DNA of 64,000 nucleotides from Rugamonas rubra. Lineage in GTDB: Bacteria; Pseudomonadota; Gammaproteobacteria; Burkholderiales; Burkholderiaceae_D. The stretch covers positions 62,001 to 126,000 of the forward strand of contig NZ_FOTW01000019.1 in the NCBI RefSeq assembly GCF_900114705.1, given 5' to 3'. The notes beneath the pieces are model-generated. The model ran no database searches and was not told the origin of the DNA. It saw nothing but the letters and a program-made list of their open reading frames with translations. Made by a program: the position numbers and the translations under genes. How positions within the stretch are numbered: position 1 is the first letter of the stretch; each line of letters opens with the position of its first letter. This document shows, one piece after another, positions 1 through 9,981 of the stretch.

Positions 1-616
1 GCCGAACGACCTGCCGAGCGACGTGATGGAGCACCTGGGCGCGATCAAGGTCGCCGGCCAGCTGCTGCGCATCAGCCGCGACGGCGAAACGCCTAGCGCG
101 GCACCGGCCGCCGCCGTGCCGTCGCAGCGCAGCTTCGCCGCGCCGGCCGCCGCGCCGCGCGCCGCCGCCGCACCGGCCGCGCCGCGTCCAGCCGCCTCGC
201 CGCTGGCCAAGGCCGTCCAGGTCGAGCCGACCGACTTCGACGCCGCACCGAAGAAGAAAAAGGAAAAGCCGGGCAAGGCCCTGCTGCCGATGACCGCCTT
301 CCGCATCGAGGTGGGCAGCGACCAGGCCGCCACGCCTAGCAACATCGTCGGCGCCATCGCCAACGAGGCGGGCCTGGAGGCCAAGCACATCGGCCGCATC
401 GAGATCTTCGACAGCTACAGCATGTTGGAACTGCCGGCCGGCATGCCGGACGACGTCTTCCAGCACCTGGGCAAAGTGTGGGTGGGCGGCCAGCAGCTGC
501 GCATCAGCCACGCCGACAAGATGCCGCCGGAGTCGGCCAAAGCGACCCCGCCGAAAAAGCCCGCACCTGGCGCCAAGAGCGACAAGTTCAAGTCCAAGGG
601 ACCGAAGTCGTATTGA
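1..616 (+). CDS. DEAD-box RNA helicase, C-terminal part with tandem DbpA RNA-binding domains (partial)
   Basis: The reading frame is open to the left edge, so only the C-terminus is present. About residues 90-165 of the visible part form a DbpA-type RNA-binding domain (FRIEVGSDQ, then a GAIANEAGL segment, IGRIEIFDSYSMLELP, and GGQQLRISHAD). The first visible residues (PSDVMEHLGAIKVAGQLLRIS) match the end of that same domain, so two copies lie in tandem, joined by an Ala/Pro-rich linker and a Lys-rich stretch. The tail is basic (KPAPGAKSDKFKSKGPKSY). In DbpA/CsdA helicases this domain recruits the helicase core to structured RNA such as rRNA; the core itself would lie upstream. A strong terminator follows at 641. 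The helicase assignment is inferred from the domain, because no DEAD motif is in the window. Confidence 0.8.
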   Translation, partial: PNDLPSDVMEHLGAIKVAGQLLRISRDGETPSAAPAAAVPSQRSFAAPAAAPRAAAAPAAPRPAASPLAKAVQVEPTDFDAAPKKKKEKPGKALLPMTAFRIEVGSDQAATPSNIVGAIANEAGLEAKHIGRIEIFDSYSMLELPAGMPDDVFQHLGKVWVGGQQLRISHADKMPPESAKATPPKKPAPGAKSDKFKSKGPKSY

Positions 617-640
617 TCGCGCGTCGGTCGGCTAAATAGA

Positions 641-666
641 AAGGGAGCTTCGGCTCCCTTTTTTTC
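641..666 (+). terminator. Rho-independent terminator of the helicase gene
   Basis: An 8-bp stem (AAGGGAGC / GCTCCCTT) with a TTCG tetraloop is followed by a run of T. It lies 25 bp after the stop codon. Confidence 0.9.
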
Positions 667-916
667 GACCGTCGCCGGCGCACGGCGGCGGTGCGCCGGC
701 GGCCGCGCCGCACCACAACAAGGCCGTTCCGGCGCGCGCGCAGGCGTGCCGCCGCCCGGCGCAGGGGGCGGCGGCCGCGCGGGCCGCTGGCCCGCTTATT
801 GCATCGTCAAGTTCATATTCCCCGAAAACAGGCATCGATGACCGTGCCGCCGCGTTGCGGCGCGCCGTTCCCACCATTGGAGCTCGTGATATGAACATGT
901 TGAGGAATTGCCGCTG

Positions 917-2752
917 ATGCCGGCGCCGCTGACCTTGCGCCGCAACGACCTGCTGCGCTACGCCGCGCCGCCGGCGCGCACCGTGCGCCTGCTGTGGATA
1001 GACGCCGAGCAGCGCCACGGCTATGTGTTCGACGTCGCCGCCACCTCGGCCGAGGTGGAACCGGTCGCGCTGGCCCGGCTGGCCGACGACGTGCGCGCCG
1101 GCCGCGCCGTGGTGCTGGCCGACGACCCCTATCTGGTGGTGGCGCAGCCCGAGCTGCTGCCGGCCAAACACCTGCAACTGCGCGAGCAGGCCTGGCGCGT
1201 CGTCGAGGGCTTGACGCGGCGCGAGCCGGCCATTTTCCTGGCGCGCCTGCGCGGCCAGCTGATCGCCGAGGCCACCGCGCTGCACGGCGTGTCGCATCCC
1301 ACCATCTACCGCTACCTGCGGCGCTACTGGCAACGCGGCCAGACGCCCAACGCGCTGCTGCCCGACTACGCCAACTCCGGCGGACGCGGCAAGGAGCGGG
1401 CCGCCTCGGAAGGCGTCAAGCGCGGCCGGCCGCGCAAGGCCGGCGCCGATCCAGGCCTGAACGCCGACCTGGCGCTGCGCCGCGTGTTCCGCGTGGCGAC
1501 GGCGCTGTACGCCGCCGAGCACGCCAAATTCTCGCGCCGGGGCGCCTACCGCGCCATGCTGCGCGACTTCTTCGACGGCCGCCGCATTGACCTCGACAGC
1601 GGCCGCGTGCTGCCGGCCGGCGCGACCATCGCGGTGCTGCCCAGCTTCGGCCAGTTCAACTACTGGCTGGAGCAGGACGACGACCGGCCGCCGCAGCTGC
1701 GCCCGCGCGTCGGCAAGGCCGACGCCGGCCACGCGCCCTTGTCCGTCGCCGACGCCGATGCCGACGGCACGGCGCCGCCGGCGGACTTGGCGGCGGCACC
1801 CGGCCGGCCCGGCGCCAGCTACTACGTCGAGGCGGTGCGCGCCGAGCTGCTCCTGGTGTCGCGCGCCGACCGCACGGTGTTGGCGGGCCGGCCGCTGTTG
1901 TATGTGGTGAGCGACTGCTTCAGCGGCATGGTCGCCGGCGTCTACGCCAGCCTTGAGCCGGCCGGCTGGGACGGCGCCATGCTGGCCCTGGCCAACTGCG
2001 GCGCCGACAAGCAGCGCTACTGCGCCGGCCTGGGCCGCGCCATCGACGCCGCCGAGTGGCCGGTGTGGCACTTGCCGGAGACCTTGCTGGTGCAATCGGC
2101 GCTGGGCGCCGGCTGGAACGACGACACGCTGCTGCACAACTTCAACGTGCGCTGCCGGCCGGTGGCCGACGGCCCGGCCGACTGGAAGGCCACGCTGGCG
2201 CGCCGTTTCAAGCTGCTGGCGCCGGGCGAGGAGGGCGGCGCCAACCGGCTCGACGGCGTGCTCGATCTGCGCCAGTTCAACCGCGTCGTGCTCGAGGCGG
2301 TACTGCACCACAACCGCCGTGGCGGGGCGGCGCGCAAGGACGCGCCGGCGCCGCGCGCGCTGTGGGATTGGGGCCTGCGCCATCGCGGCGCCGGCCTGAA
2401 GAGCTATCCCGAGCAGCTGCTGCGCTGTTGCCTGCTGCCGCTGGCGACGGCCAGCGTGACGGCCGACGGCATCCTGCTGCGCGGCCGGCTGTACACCTGC
2501 GCCCGCGCCATCGAACAGCGCTGGTTCGAGCGCGCGCGCCAACGCGGCCGATGGCAAGTGCGGCTGGCCTGCGACCCGAGCGACCTCGAGCTGGTCTATC
2601 TGCTCGACGCCGCCGCACCGATGCAATTCCACGCCTGCCATCCACTGCTTGGCGACGCGGCGCCGGCGCATGCTGCGGCGGAGGTGGCCGAGCAGCGCTC
2701 GCCGCGCCAGCCGGCGCGCGGCGCCGATCTGCCGCTGCTCGCCGCCGGCTAA
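917..2752 (+). CDS. TnsB-like (Tn7-type) transposase homologue with degenerate DDE triad
   Basis: A 611-residue protein with the TnsB/TniA layout: an N-terminal HTH region with a signature around TIYRYLRRYWQRGQTPNALL, a basic KRGRPRK segment, then an RNase-H-like integrase core (RPLLYVVSDCFSGMVAG ... EWPVWHLPETLL) and a Mu-type C-terminal beta-barrel region. In active TnsB the core carries D, D and E, in contexts like QIDAT, ADRGE and VEQRF. Here the aligned positions appear to be Glu305 (YYVEAV), Gln393 (LVQSAL) and Ala428 (TLARRF), so strand-transfer chemistry is probably lost. The frame is intact over the full length, and no TnsA, TnsC or TnsD gene lies beside it. ATG 917 is chosen because GAGGA at 902-906 is well spaced; TTG 908 is possible. 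A 9-codon frame at 891-917 overlaps this ATG as TGATG. Confidence 0.72.
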   Translation: MPAPLTLRRNDLLRYAAPPARTVRLLWIDAEQRHGYVFDVAATSAEVEPVALARLADDVRAGRAVVLADDPYLVVAQPELLPAKHLQLREQAWRVVEGLTRREPAIFLARLRGQLIAEATALHGVSHPTIYRYLRRYWQRGQTPNALLPDYANSGGRGKERAASEGVKRGRPRKAGADPGLNADLALRRVFRVATALYAAEHAKFSRRGAYRAMLRDFFDGRRIDLDSGRVLPAGATIAVLPSFGQFNYWLEQDDDRPPQLRPRVGKADAGHAPLSVADADADGTAPPADLAAAPGRPGASYYVEAVRAELLLVSRADRTVLAGRPLLYVVSDCFSGMVAGVYASLEPAGWDGAMLALANCGADKQRYCAGLGRAIDAAEWPVWHLPETLLVQSALGAGWNDDTLLHNFNVRCRPVADGPADWKATLARRFKLLAPGEEGGANRLDGVLDLRQFNRVVLEAVLHHNRRGGAARKDAPAPRALWDWGLRHRGAGLKSYPEQLLRCCLLPLATASVTADGILLRGRLYTCARAIEQRWFERARQRGRWQVRLACDPSDLELVYLLDAAAPMQFHACHPLLGDAAPAHAAAEVAEQRSPRQPARGADLPLLAAG

Positions 2753-3203
2753 GCGCGAGCATCACCGGCGCCGGCTTGGCCGGCGCGCCTGCCTGTGCGT
2801 CCCACGCTTGCCGCATTTTCCCGCCCCTCCCGCTGCAGTCCTTTTCCCCGCCTATCCAGCGTTTTCCGAATCCCGTGCACGCTGTCCGACAATGTGCACA
2901 TCCCCTGCCATTTTTTCAGTGCGTGCATCGCCATGGTGCGGTGCATCAATCGCTCACGGCCGCGCGGCCGCCGGGCACCCCTGAAGGCGCGCGCAAGCGT
3001 CGCCGCGCGGCGGAAAAACAAAGTCTGTGGCGGTTAAATAAAGATTGTCGCTGCCGGCCATGTCGCCGCGCGCGGCAGCGCCGGCCCGCAGCGCCAAGCC
3101 GGCGCAGGGAAACGACTTTGTTTTCTGCGCCCCTGGCTAGCAGGAAGCTAGTTTATTTTACCAACCAAGAATAACCAGCGACCTGTTAGTTTTTGTGAGT
3201 TTG
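2753..3203. other. Intergenic region upstream of the amine oxidase operon
   Basis: No gene is recognised here. The left part is GC-rich. From about 2877 it holds several GTGCA/TGCAC half-sites, including GTGCAC at 2876 and 2894 and an NtrC-like palindrome at 2924-2940. The right part is more AT-rich and leads into the sigma-54 promoter at 3204. Confidence 0.6.
2924..2940 (+). promoter_or_regulatory. Candidate NtrC-type enhancer site
   Basis: TGCATC-N5-GGTGCG matches 10 of 12 defined positions of the NtrC consensus TGCACC-N5-GGTGCA. It lies about 270 bp upstream of the sigma-54 promoter, a little far but within reach of an enhancer. Further GTGCA half-sites surround it. This is inference from pattern only. 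Confidence 0.4.
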
Positions 3204-3219
3204 TGGCACAGCGATTGCT
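3204..3219 (+). promoter_or_regulatory. Sigma-54 (RpoN) promoter, -24/-12
   Basis: TGGCAC-N5-TTGCT matches the sigma-54 consensus TGGCAC-N5-TTGCW exactly, with the invariant GG and GC correctly spaced. It lies 65 bp upstream of the amine oxidase start and points into the operon. Confidence 0.75.
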
Positions 3220-3284
3220 AGAGAAGGCTTATGGGATCAGCAGTTGTCCCACGGATTTTTCGGCAACTCAATGTGAGGAAGCAG

Positions 3285-4874
3285 ATGGATAGTGCAAACA
3301 AGACGTCGTTCACCCGCAGGGATTTTTTGTACCGCGCCGCCGCCGTCGGCGGCACCGGACTGCTGCTCAACACCATGAACGCCTGGGGCATGGGCATCGC
3401 CTCCACGGCCGCCGCGCCGCCGCAGTTGAGCGGTAGCGGCAAGGGCAAGCGCGTGCTGATCCTGGGCGCCGGCCTGGCCGGCATGACCGCCGCCTTCGAG
3501 CTGGGCAAGCTGGGCTACGACTGCCAGATCATCGAGGCGCGCGCCTTCGCCGGGGGGCGCTGCCAGACGGCGCGCCAGGGCTTCACCCTGCAGGAGCTGG
3601 GCGGCGAGGCGCAGACCTGCCAGTTCGACCGGGGCGAGTACATCAACCACGGCCCCTGGCGCATCCCCTACCACCACCAGTCGACGCTGCACTACACCCG
3701 CCTGTTCGAGGTGCCGCTGGAGGTGATGGTCAACGATAACGACCACTCCATCGTCTACCTGGAGGACGCCGGCCCGCTGTCGAGGCAGCGCCTGCGTCCG
3801 GCCGCGCTGAAGGCCGATCTGCGCGGCCACACCGCCGAGCTGCTGGCCAAGTCGGTCAAGAACCACCAGCTCGACGCCGAGCTGAGCGCCGACGACCAGC
3901 ACCTGCTGCTCGACTATCTGGCGCACGAGGGCCAGCTGGCCGGCGCCGACCTGCGGTACAAGGGCCGCAGCGGGCGCGGCTTCAGCGTCAACCCCGGCGC
4001 CGGCCAGCTGCCCGGCGCCGGCACGCCGTCCGACCCGCTCGGCTTCAAGCAGCTGCTGGCGTCCAAGGTGGGCAAGGTGTACAGCGCGGTGCAGGACTTC
4101 CCGATGCAGAACACCATGTTCCAGCCGGTCGGCGGCATGGACCAACTGGCCAAGGCCTTCGAAAAGCGGATCGGCAAAAAGGTGCGCTACCAGACCGAGG
4201 TGACGAGCATCCGCCAGGACGCGGCTGGCGTCAGCGTCACCTTCAAGGACACGCGCAGCGGCAAGGCCGGCAAGCTGGCCGCCGACTACTGCCTCTGCAC
4301 GATTCCCTTGTCGGTGCTGCGCAATATCGACACGGATTTTTCCGACAAATTCAAGCAGGCGGTCAAGGCGGTGGCCTACGCGCCGGTGGGCAAGATCGGT
4401 CTGCAAATGAAGCGGCGTTTTTGGGAAGAGGAGGATCACATCTATGGCGGCCACGTACTCACCGATCTGCAAGGGATCAATACAATCTCCCTGCCTTCTA
4501 CCGGATGGCAGAAGAAAAAGGGCGTGCTCCTCGGTTATTACAACTACCAAACCGCCGCCATCGAAATGAGCGCGTTGACGCCGGCCGAGCGCGCCGAGTT
4601 CGCGCTCGCCGCCGGCCAGCAGATCTTCCCGGCCTACCGCGCCTCGTTCGAGGCGGCCTTCTCGGTGGCCTGGCACCGCGTGCAGTACAGCCTGGGCGGC
4701 TGGGCCGAGTGGAACGAGAAGAACCGCGCCAGCGCCTATCCGCTGCTGCTGGAGGGCGAGGGCAGGGTGCTGCTGGCCGGCGAACACATGAGCCACCTGA
4801 CCGGCTGGCAGGCCGGCGCCATCGAGTCGGCCTGGCAGCAGATCGCCCAGCTGCACGAAAGGGCCGGGGCATGA
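3285..4874 (+). CDS. Tat-exported FAD-dependent (mono)amine oxidase
   Basis: A 529-residue flavoprotein. The N-terminus has a twin-arginine signal (TRRDFLYR, Arg11-Arg12) and a hydrophobic stretch to about residue 40, so it is probably exported folded with its FAD. The dinucleotide-binding motif GAGLAG is at 61-66, followed by the EAR...GGR region that contacts FAD. The C-terminal LLAGEHMS...GWQAGAIESA is typical of the monoamine/L-amino-acid oxidase family. These enzymes oxidise amines or amino acids to imines; the exact substrate is unknown. ATG 3285 follows GAGGAA at 3275-3280; the upstream in-frame start at 3231 would hide the Tat signal. It overlaps the next gene by ATGA, so the cytochrome c is probably its electron acceptor, in which case it acts as a dehydrogenase. 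A sigma-54 promoter precedes it. Confidence 0.85.
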   Translation: MDSANKTSFTRRDFLYRAAAVGGTGLLLNTMNAWGMGIASTAAAPPQLSGSGKGKRVLILGAGLAGMTAAFELGKLGYDCQIIEARAFAGGRCQTARQGFTLQELGGEAQTCQFDRGEYINHGPWRIPYHHQSTLHYTRLFEVPLEVMVNDNDHSIVYLEDAGPLSRQRLRPAALKADLRGHTAELLAKSVKNHQLDAELSADDQHLLLDYLAHEGQLAGADLRYKGRSGRGFSVNPGAGQLPGAGTPSDPLGFKQLLASKVGKVYSAVQDFPMQNTMFQPVGGMDQLAKAFEKRIGKKVRYQTEVTSIRQDAAGVSVTFKDTRSGKAGKLAADYCLCTIPLSVLRNIDTDFSDKFKQAVKAVAYAPVGKIGLQMKRRFWEEEDHIYGGHVLTDLQGINTISLPSTGWQKKKGVLLGYYNYQTAAIEMSALTPAERAEFALAAGQQIFPAYRASFEAAFSVAWHRVQYSLGGWAEWNEKNRASAYPLLLEGEGRVLLAGEHMSHLTGWQAGAIESAWQQIAQLHERAGA

Positions 4875-5380
4875 GCCGCCGCCAGCATTCCCTGATCGCC
4901 GCGCTGCTGCTGGCGGCCGGCTGCGCCGGCGCGGCGGGCGCCTCGGCGCAAGCGGCGGAGAAAACTCCGACGCAGACAGCGACGCAGACAGCGACGCAGA
5001 CAGCGACGCAGGCAGCGACGCAGGCAGCGACGCCAACACCACCCCGGCCGGCCGACGGCAAGGCGCTGTTCATGAAGAACTGCGCCGCCTGCCACCAGGC
5101 CAGCGGGCGCGGCATCCCCGGCGCCTTCCCCGCGCTGGCCGGCAACGCCTTCGTGCAGGGCCGCGCCGGCGAGGTGGCCGCCGTGCTGTTGAAGGGGCGC
5201 GGCGGCATGCCCGACTTCAGCGACAGCCTGAGCGACCGCGACATCGCCGCCGTGCTCAGCTTCGTGCGCTCCAACTGGGGCAACACCGGCGCGCCGCTGG
5301 CCGAGGCCGAGGTGCTGGCGCAGCGCGACGCGCTGCAGGTCGACCACTACAACAACGGCCAGATGTCCAACAAACACTGA
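4871..5380 (+). CDS. Periplasmic c-type cytochrome, partner of the amine oxidase
   Basis: A 169-residue protein with a Sec signal peptide (residues 1-29), a low-complexity linker of TQTA/TQAA repeats (about 33-55) and one class I cytochrome c domain. The haem site CAACH is at residues 71-75, and a Met in GGMPDF near residue 115 is the likely distal ligand. Its ATG overlaps the stop of the oxidase gene, so translation is coupled. The probable role is to take electrons from the reduced flavin and pass them to the respiratory chain. The repeat linker is encoded by a 12-bp tandem array and could vary in length between strains. Confidence 0.85.
   Translation: MSRRQHSLIAALLLAAGCAGAAGASAQAAEKTPTQTATQTATQTATQAATQAATPTPPRPADGKALFMKNCAACHQASGRGIPGAFPALAGNAFVQGRAGEVAAVLLKGRGGMPDFSDSLSDRDIAAVLSFVRSNWGNTGAPLAEAEVLAQRDALQVDHYNNGQMSNKH
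4969..5028 (+). repeat. 12-bp tandem repeat, five copies, inside the cytochrome c linker
   Basis: Five units of GACGCAGACAGC (the last two GACGCAGGCAGC) are in perfect phase and encode a four-residue Thr-Gln-Thr/Ala-Ala repeat. A sixth, degenerate unit follows. Being a multiple of three, copy-number change would keep the frame. Confidence 0.9.
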
Positions 5381-5444
5381 GCCGCACACAGCGCGCACTT
5401 CTCCGGGCACTACTTTTTGATGGTTCATTTTGACGAGGAAAACT

Positions 5445-7910
<2,466 letters not shown>

Positions 7911-7931
7911 CCGCGTCGTGGGGGGAGGGGA

Positions 7932-7959
7932 CCGCGCCCATCCGGCGCGGTTTTTTTTT
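7932..7959 (+). terminator. Rho-independent terminator of the receptor operon
   Basis: A 7-bp GC stem (CCGCGCC / GGCGCGG) with a short loop is followed by nine T. Confidence 0.9.
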
Positions 7960-8031
7960 GCGCCGCGCATGTGCGCGGCGGCGCTTGCGTGTAGCATGCG
8001 AGGCTGCCCACCCCACTCCGAAAGGAAGCGC

Positions 8032-8916
8032 ATGCCGCAGCATCCCGAGCAATTTCCCGCCGCCGCACAGGTGACGGCGCCGCTGAGCCTGCAGGATTAT
8101 CTGGCCTTGGGCGGCCGCCGGCCCGACCGCCACATCGCGTACGGCGACGCGCCCTCGCAGTTCGTCGAGTTGTTCATGCCGGCCGGCGCCGGCCCCTTCC
8201 CGCTGGTGGTGCTGATCCACGGCGGTTGCTGGACGGTGGAGTTCGGCGGCATCGCGCAGATGCACAACATGGCCGAGGCGCTGAGCCGGCAGGGCATCGC
8301 CGTGTGGAACGTCGAGTACCGCCGCGTCGACGAGGCCGGCGGCGGCTACCCCGGCACCTACCGCGACGTGGCCGAGGCCATCGACCTGCTGCGCGACGTG
8401 GCGCCGCAGCACGGCCTCGACCTGGGCCGGCTGGTGTTGCTCGGCCATTCGGCCGGCGGCCACCTGGCGCAGTGGGCGGCGGCGCGCGCGCGCCTGCCCG
8501 AGGCCAGTCCGCTGTATGTGGCCGAGCCGCTGCCGGCGACGGGGTTGATCAGCCTGGGCGGCCTGGCCGACCTGCGCCGCGAGGAGGCGCTGATCAAGAG
8601 CAGCTGCGCGCGCGACATGGTGCAGCTGACCGGCCTGCCCAGCGCGGCGCGGCCCGACGTGTTCGCCGACACCTCGCCCGGCGAGCTGCTGCCGGTCGGC
8701 CTGCCGACGGCGCTGATCCACGGCCAGTTCGACACGGTGTCGCCGCCGCGCGCCGGCGCCGACTTCGCCAAGCGCGCCCGCATCGCCGGCGACAAGGTCG
8801 AGTTCATCGTGCTGCCCGGCGCCAGCCACTACGACGAGGTGGCGGCCGGCTCGCCGGCCTGGCTGATCGTCGGCGCGCGCATCCGCGCCATGCTGGGCCT
8901 GGCGCCGGCTCAGTAG
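8032..8916 (+). CDS. Alpha/beta hydrolase (esterase / kynurenine-formamidase-like)
   Basis: A 294-residue alpha/beta hydrolase. The oxyanion-hole motif HGG is at residues 63-65 (LIHGGCW), the nucleophile is Ser140 in GHSAGG, and the likely acid and base are Asp234 (HGQFDTVSPP) and His266 (GASHYDE). The HGGxW and GHSAGGHLA pattern is that of the hormone-sensitive-lipase/BD-FAE group, which includes kynurenine formamidases. No kynurenine pathway gene is nearby, so the substrate is unknown. It has no signal peptide and is probably cytoplasmic. ATG 8032 follows AAAGGAAG. Its 3' end overlaps the convergent MazG-type gene by 7 bp. Confidence 0.8.
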   Translation: MPQHPEQFPAAAQVTAPLSLQDYLALGGRRPDRHIAYGDAPSQFVELFMPAGAGPFPLVVLIHGGCWTVEFGGIAQMHNMAEALSRQGIAVWNVEYRRVDEAGGGYPGTYRDVAEAIDLLRDVAPQHGLDLGRLVLLGHSAGGHLAQWAAARARLPEASPLYVAEPLPATGLISLGGLADLRREEALIKSSCARDMVQLTGLPSAARPDVFADTSPGELLPVGLPTALIHGQFDTVSPPRAGADFAKRARIAGDKVEFIVLPGASHYDEVAAGSPAWLIVGARIRAMLGLAPAQ

Positions 8917-9302
8917 CGGTCGGACTTGCGGGCGTCGCCGCGCACCACCTCGGCCGGATATTTTTCGCCGTTCAGCGCGATCTTCTCCAGCGCCGCCTGG
9001 CGCAGGTCGACCTGGCACTGGTCGGCCAACTGCACCAGGTAGAGCAGCACGTCGGCCAGCTCCTGGCGGATGCCCTCGCGGGCGGGCGCGTCGAGTTCGG
9101 CGTCGGCGCCGGTGGCCAGCCACTGGAAGTGCTCGGCCAGCTCGGCCACCTCGACCGACAGGGCCATCGCCAGGTTCTTCGGCGTGTGGAACTGCTCCCA
9201 GTCGCGGGCGCGGGCGAAGCGGCGGGTCAGCTCGCGCAGTTCCAGCAGGCTGTCGGCCGGCAGGGCGGCGGCGGACGCCGGCGCGGACGGCGGCGCGCTC
9301 AC
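8910..9302 (-). CDS. MazG-type nucleotide pyrophosphohydrolase (dCTPase-like)
   Basis: A 130-residue all-alpha NTP pyrophosphohydrolase of the short MazG/RS21-C6 type. The metal-binding acidic helices are visible: VEVAELAEHFQW and RQELADVLLYLVQLAD, the classic ExxE...ExxD arrangement. The protein begins with an Ala/Pro-rich tail, and KNLAMALSVEVAEL is the usual start of the core. Members hydrolyse noncanonical or excess (d)NTPs to monophosphates, acting as house-cleaning enzymes. It starts with GTG overlapping the stop of the upstream GNAT gene (GTGA), so the two are co-translated. Confidence 0.85.
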   Translation of the reverse strand: MSAPPSAPASAAALPADSLLELRELTRRFARARDWEQFHTPKNLAMALSVEVAELAEHFQWLATGADAELDAPAREGIRQELADVLLYLVQLADQCQVDLRQAALEKIALNGEKYPAEVVRGDARKSDRY

Positions 9303-9769
9303 GCCGCCTCGGCCTGGCCGGGCGCCGGCTTGCGCATGAAGACGCTGAGCGGATCGTCGAGGTAGTCGCCGTAGGGGCCGCAGCGCTGGTAGCCGTGGCG
9401 CGCGTAGAGCGCCAGCGCGGCCGGTTGCGCCGGTCCCGTCTCGAGGGCGAACTGGTGGCAGCCGCGCGCCCGCGCCGCCGCCTCGAGCTGGCTCAGCAGG
9501 GCGTCGGCCAGGCCCGTGCCACGGCCGGCGGGGCGCAGGTACATGCGTTTGAGCTCGCCGTATTCCGGCCCCAGCACGATGGCGGCGCAGCCGAGGGCGG
9601 CGCCGGCCTCGTCGCGGGCGACGGCGAACAGCACGTGCGGCTGCTTGAGCGTGGCCAGGTCCAGCGCGTACACCGATTCGGGCGGATACAGCGTCAACTG
9701 GTAGGCGTCGAGTTCGGCGATCAGGGCGATCACGTCGGCTTGGTCGGGGGATTCGAAGGCGATGGGCAT
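9299..9769 (-). CDS. GNAT family N-acetyltransferase
   Basis: A 156-residue GNAT protein. The acetyl-CoA-binding segment is MYLRPAGRGTGLADALLSQLE (R/Q-x-x-G-x-G/A signature), followed by CHQFALETGPAQPAALALYARHGYQ, as in PhnO/YhhY-like small-molecule acetyltransferases. The substrate is unknown. ATG 9769 gives the usual N-terminus (MPIAFESP); an in-frame ATG at 9841 would add a low-complexity Ala/Pro-rich extension and has a somewhat better upstream purine tract. It is translationally coupled to the MazG-type gene. Confidence 0.8.
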   Translation of the reverse strand: MPIAFESPDQADVIALIAELDAYQLTLYPPESVYALDLATLKQPHVLFAVARDEAGAALGCAAIVLGPEYGELKRMYLRPAGRGTGLADALLSQLEAAARARGCHQFALETGPAQPAALALYARHGYQRCGPYGDYLDDPLSVFMRKPAPGQAEAA

Positions 9770-9981
9770 GGCGGTGGTGGCGGATGGCGGTGGCGGCGGC
9801 GCGGCGGCGGCGCGGGCGGCCCGGCGGGCGGCGCCGTCCATGCTAACACCGCCGCCAGCGCAGCGCCAGCACCGCCTTGACGCTGCTGTCGAGGGCGCTG
9901 CGCTCGATGTGGCCGAGCAGGGCGGGGCCGAGACGATCAGCGCGATCTCGGCGCGGCCGGCGCCGGCCGGCGTTGCGCCGC

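Noticed and set aside
663..917. Open frame ending in a TGATG overlap with the TnsB-like ATG, as a possible TnsA remnant
   Set aside because: No stop interrupts it, but no endonuclease motif is visible, and GC-rich DNA leaves such frames open by chance.
632..2671. Long minus-strand open frame opposite the TnsB-like gene
   Set aside because: It is a GC-rich shadow: no family signature, an Ala/Gln/Arg-rich composition, and the plus strand carries recognisable TnsB motifs.
4969..5028. Tandem repeat as a possible CRISPR array
   Set aside because: The units are directly adjacent, 12 bp, in frame, and encode a protein linker; there are no spacers. No CRISPR array was seen anywhere in the window.
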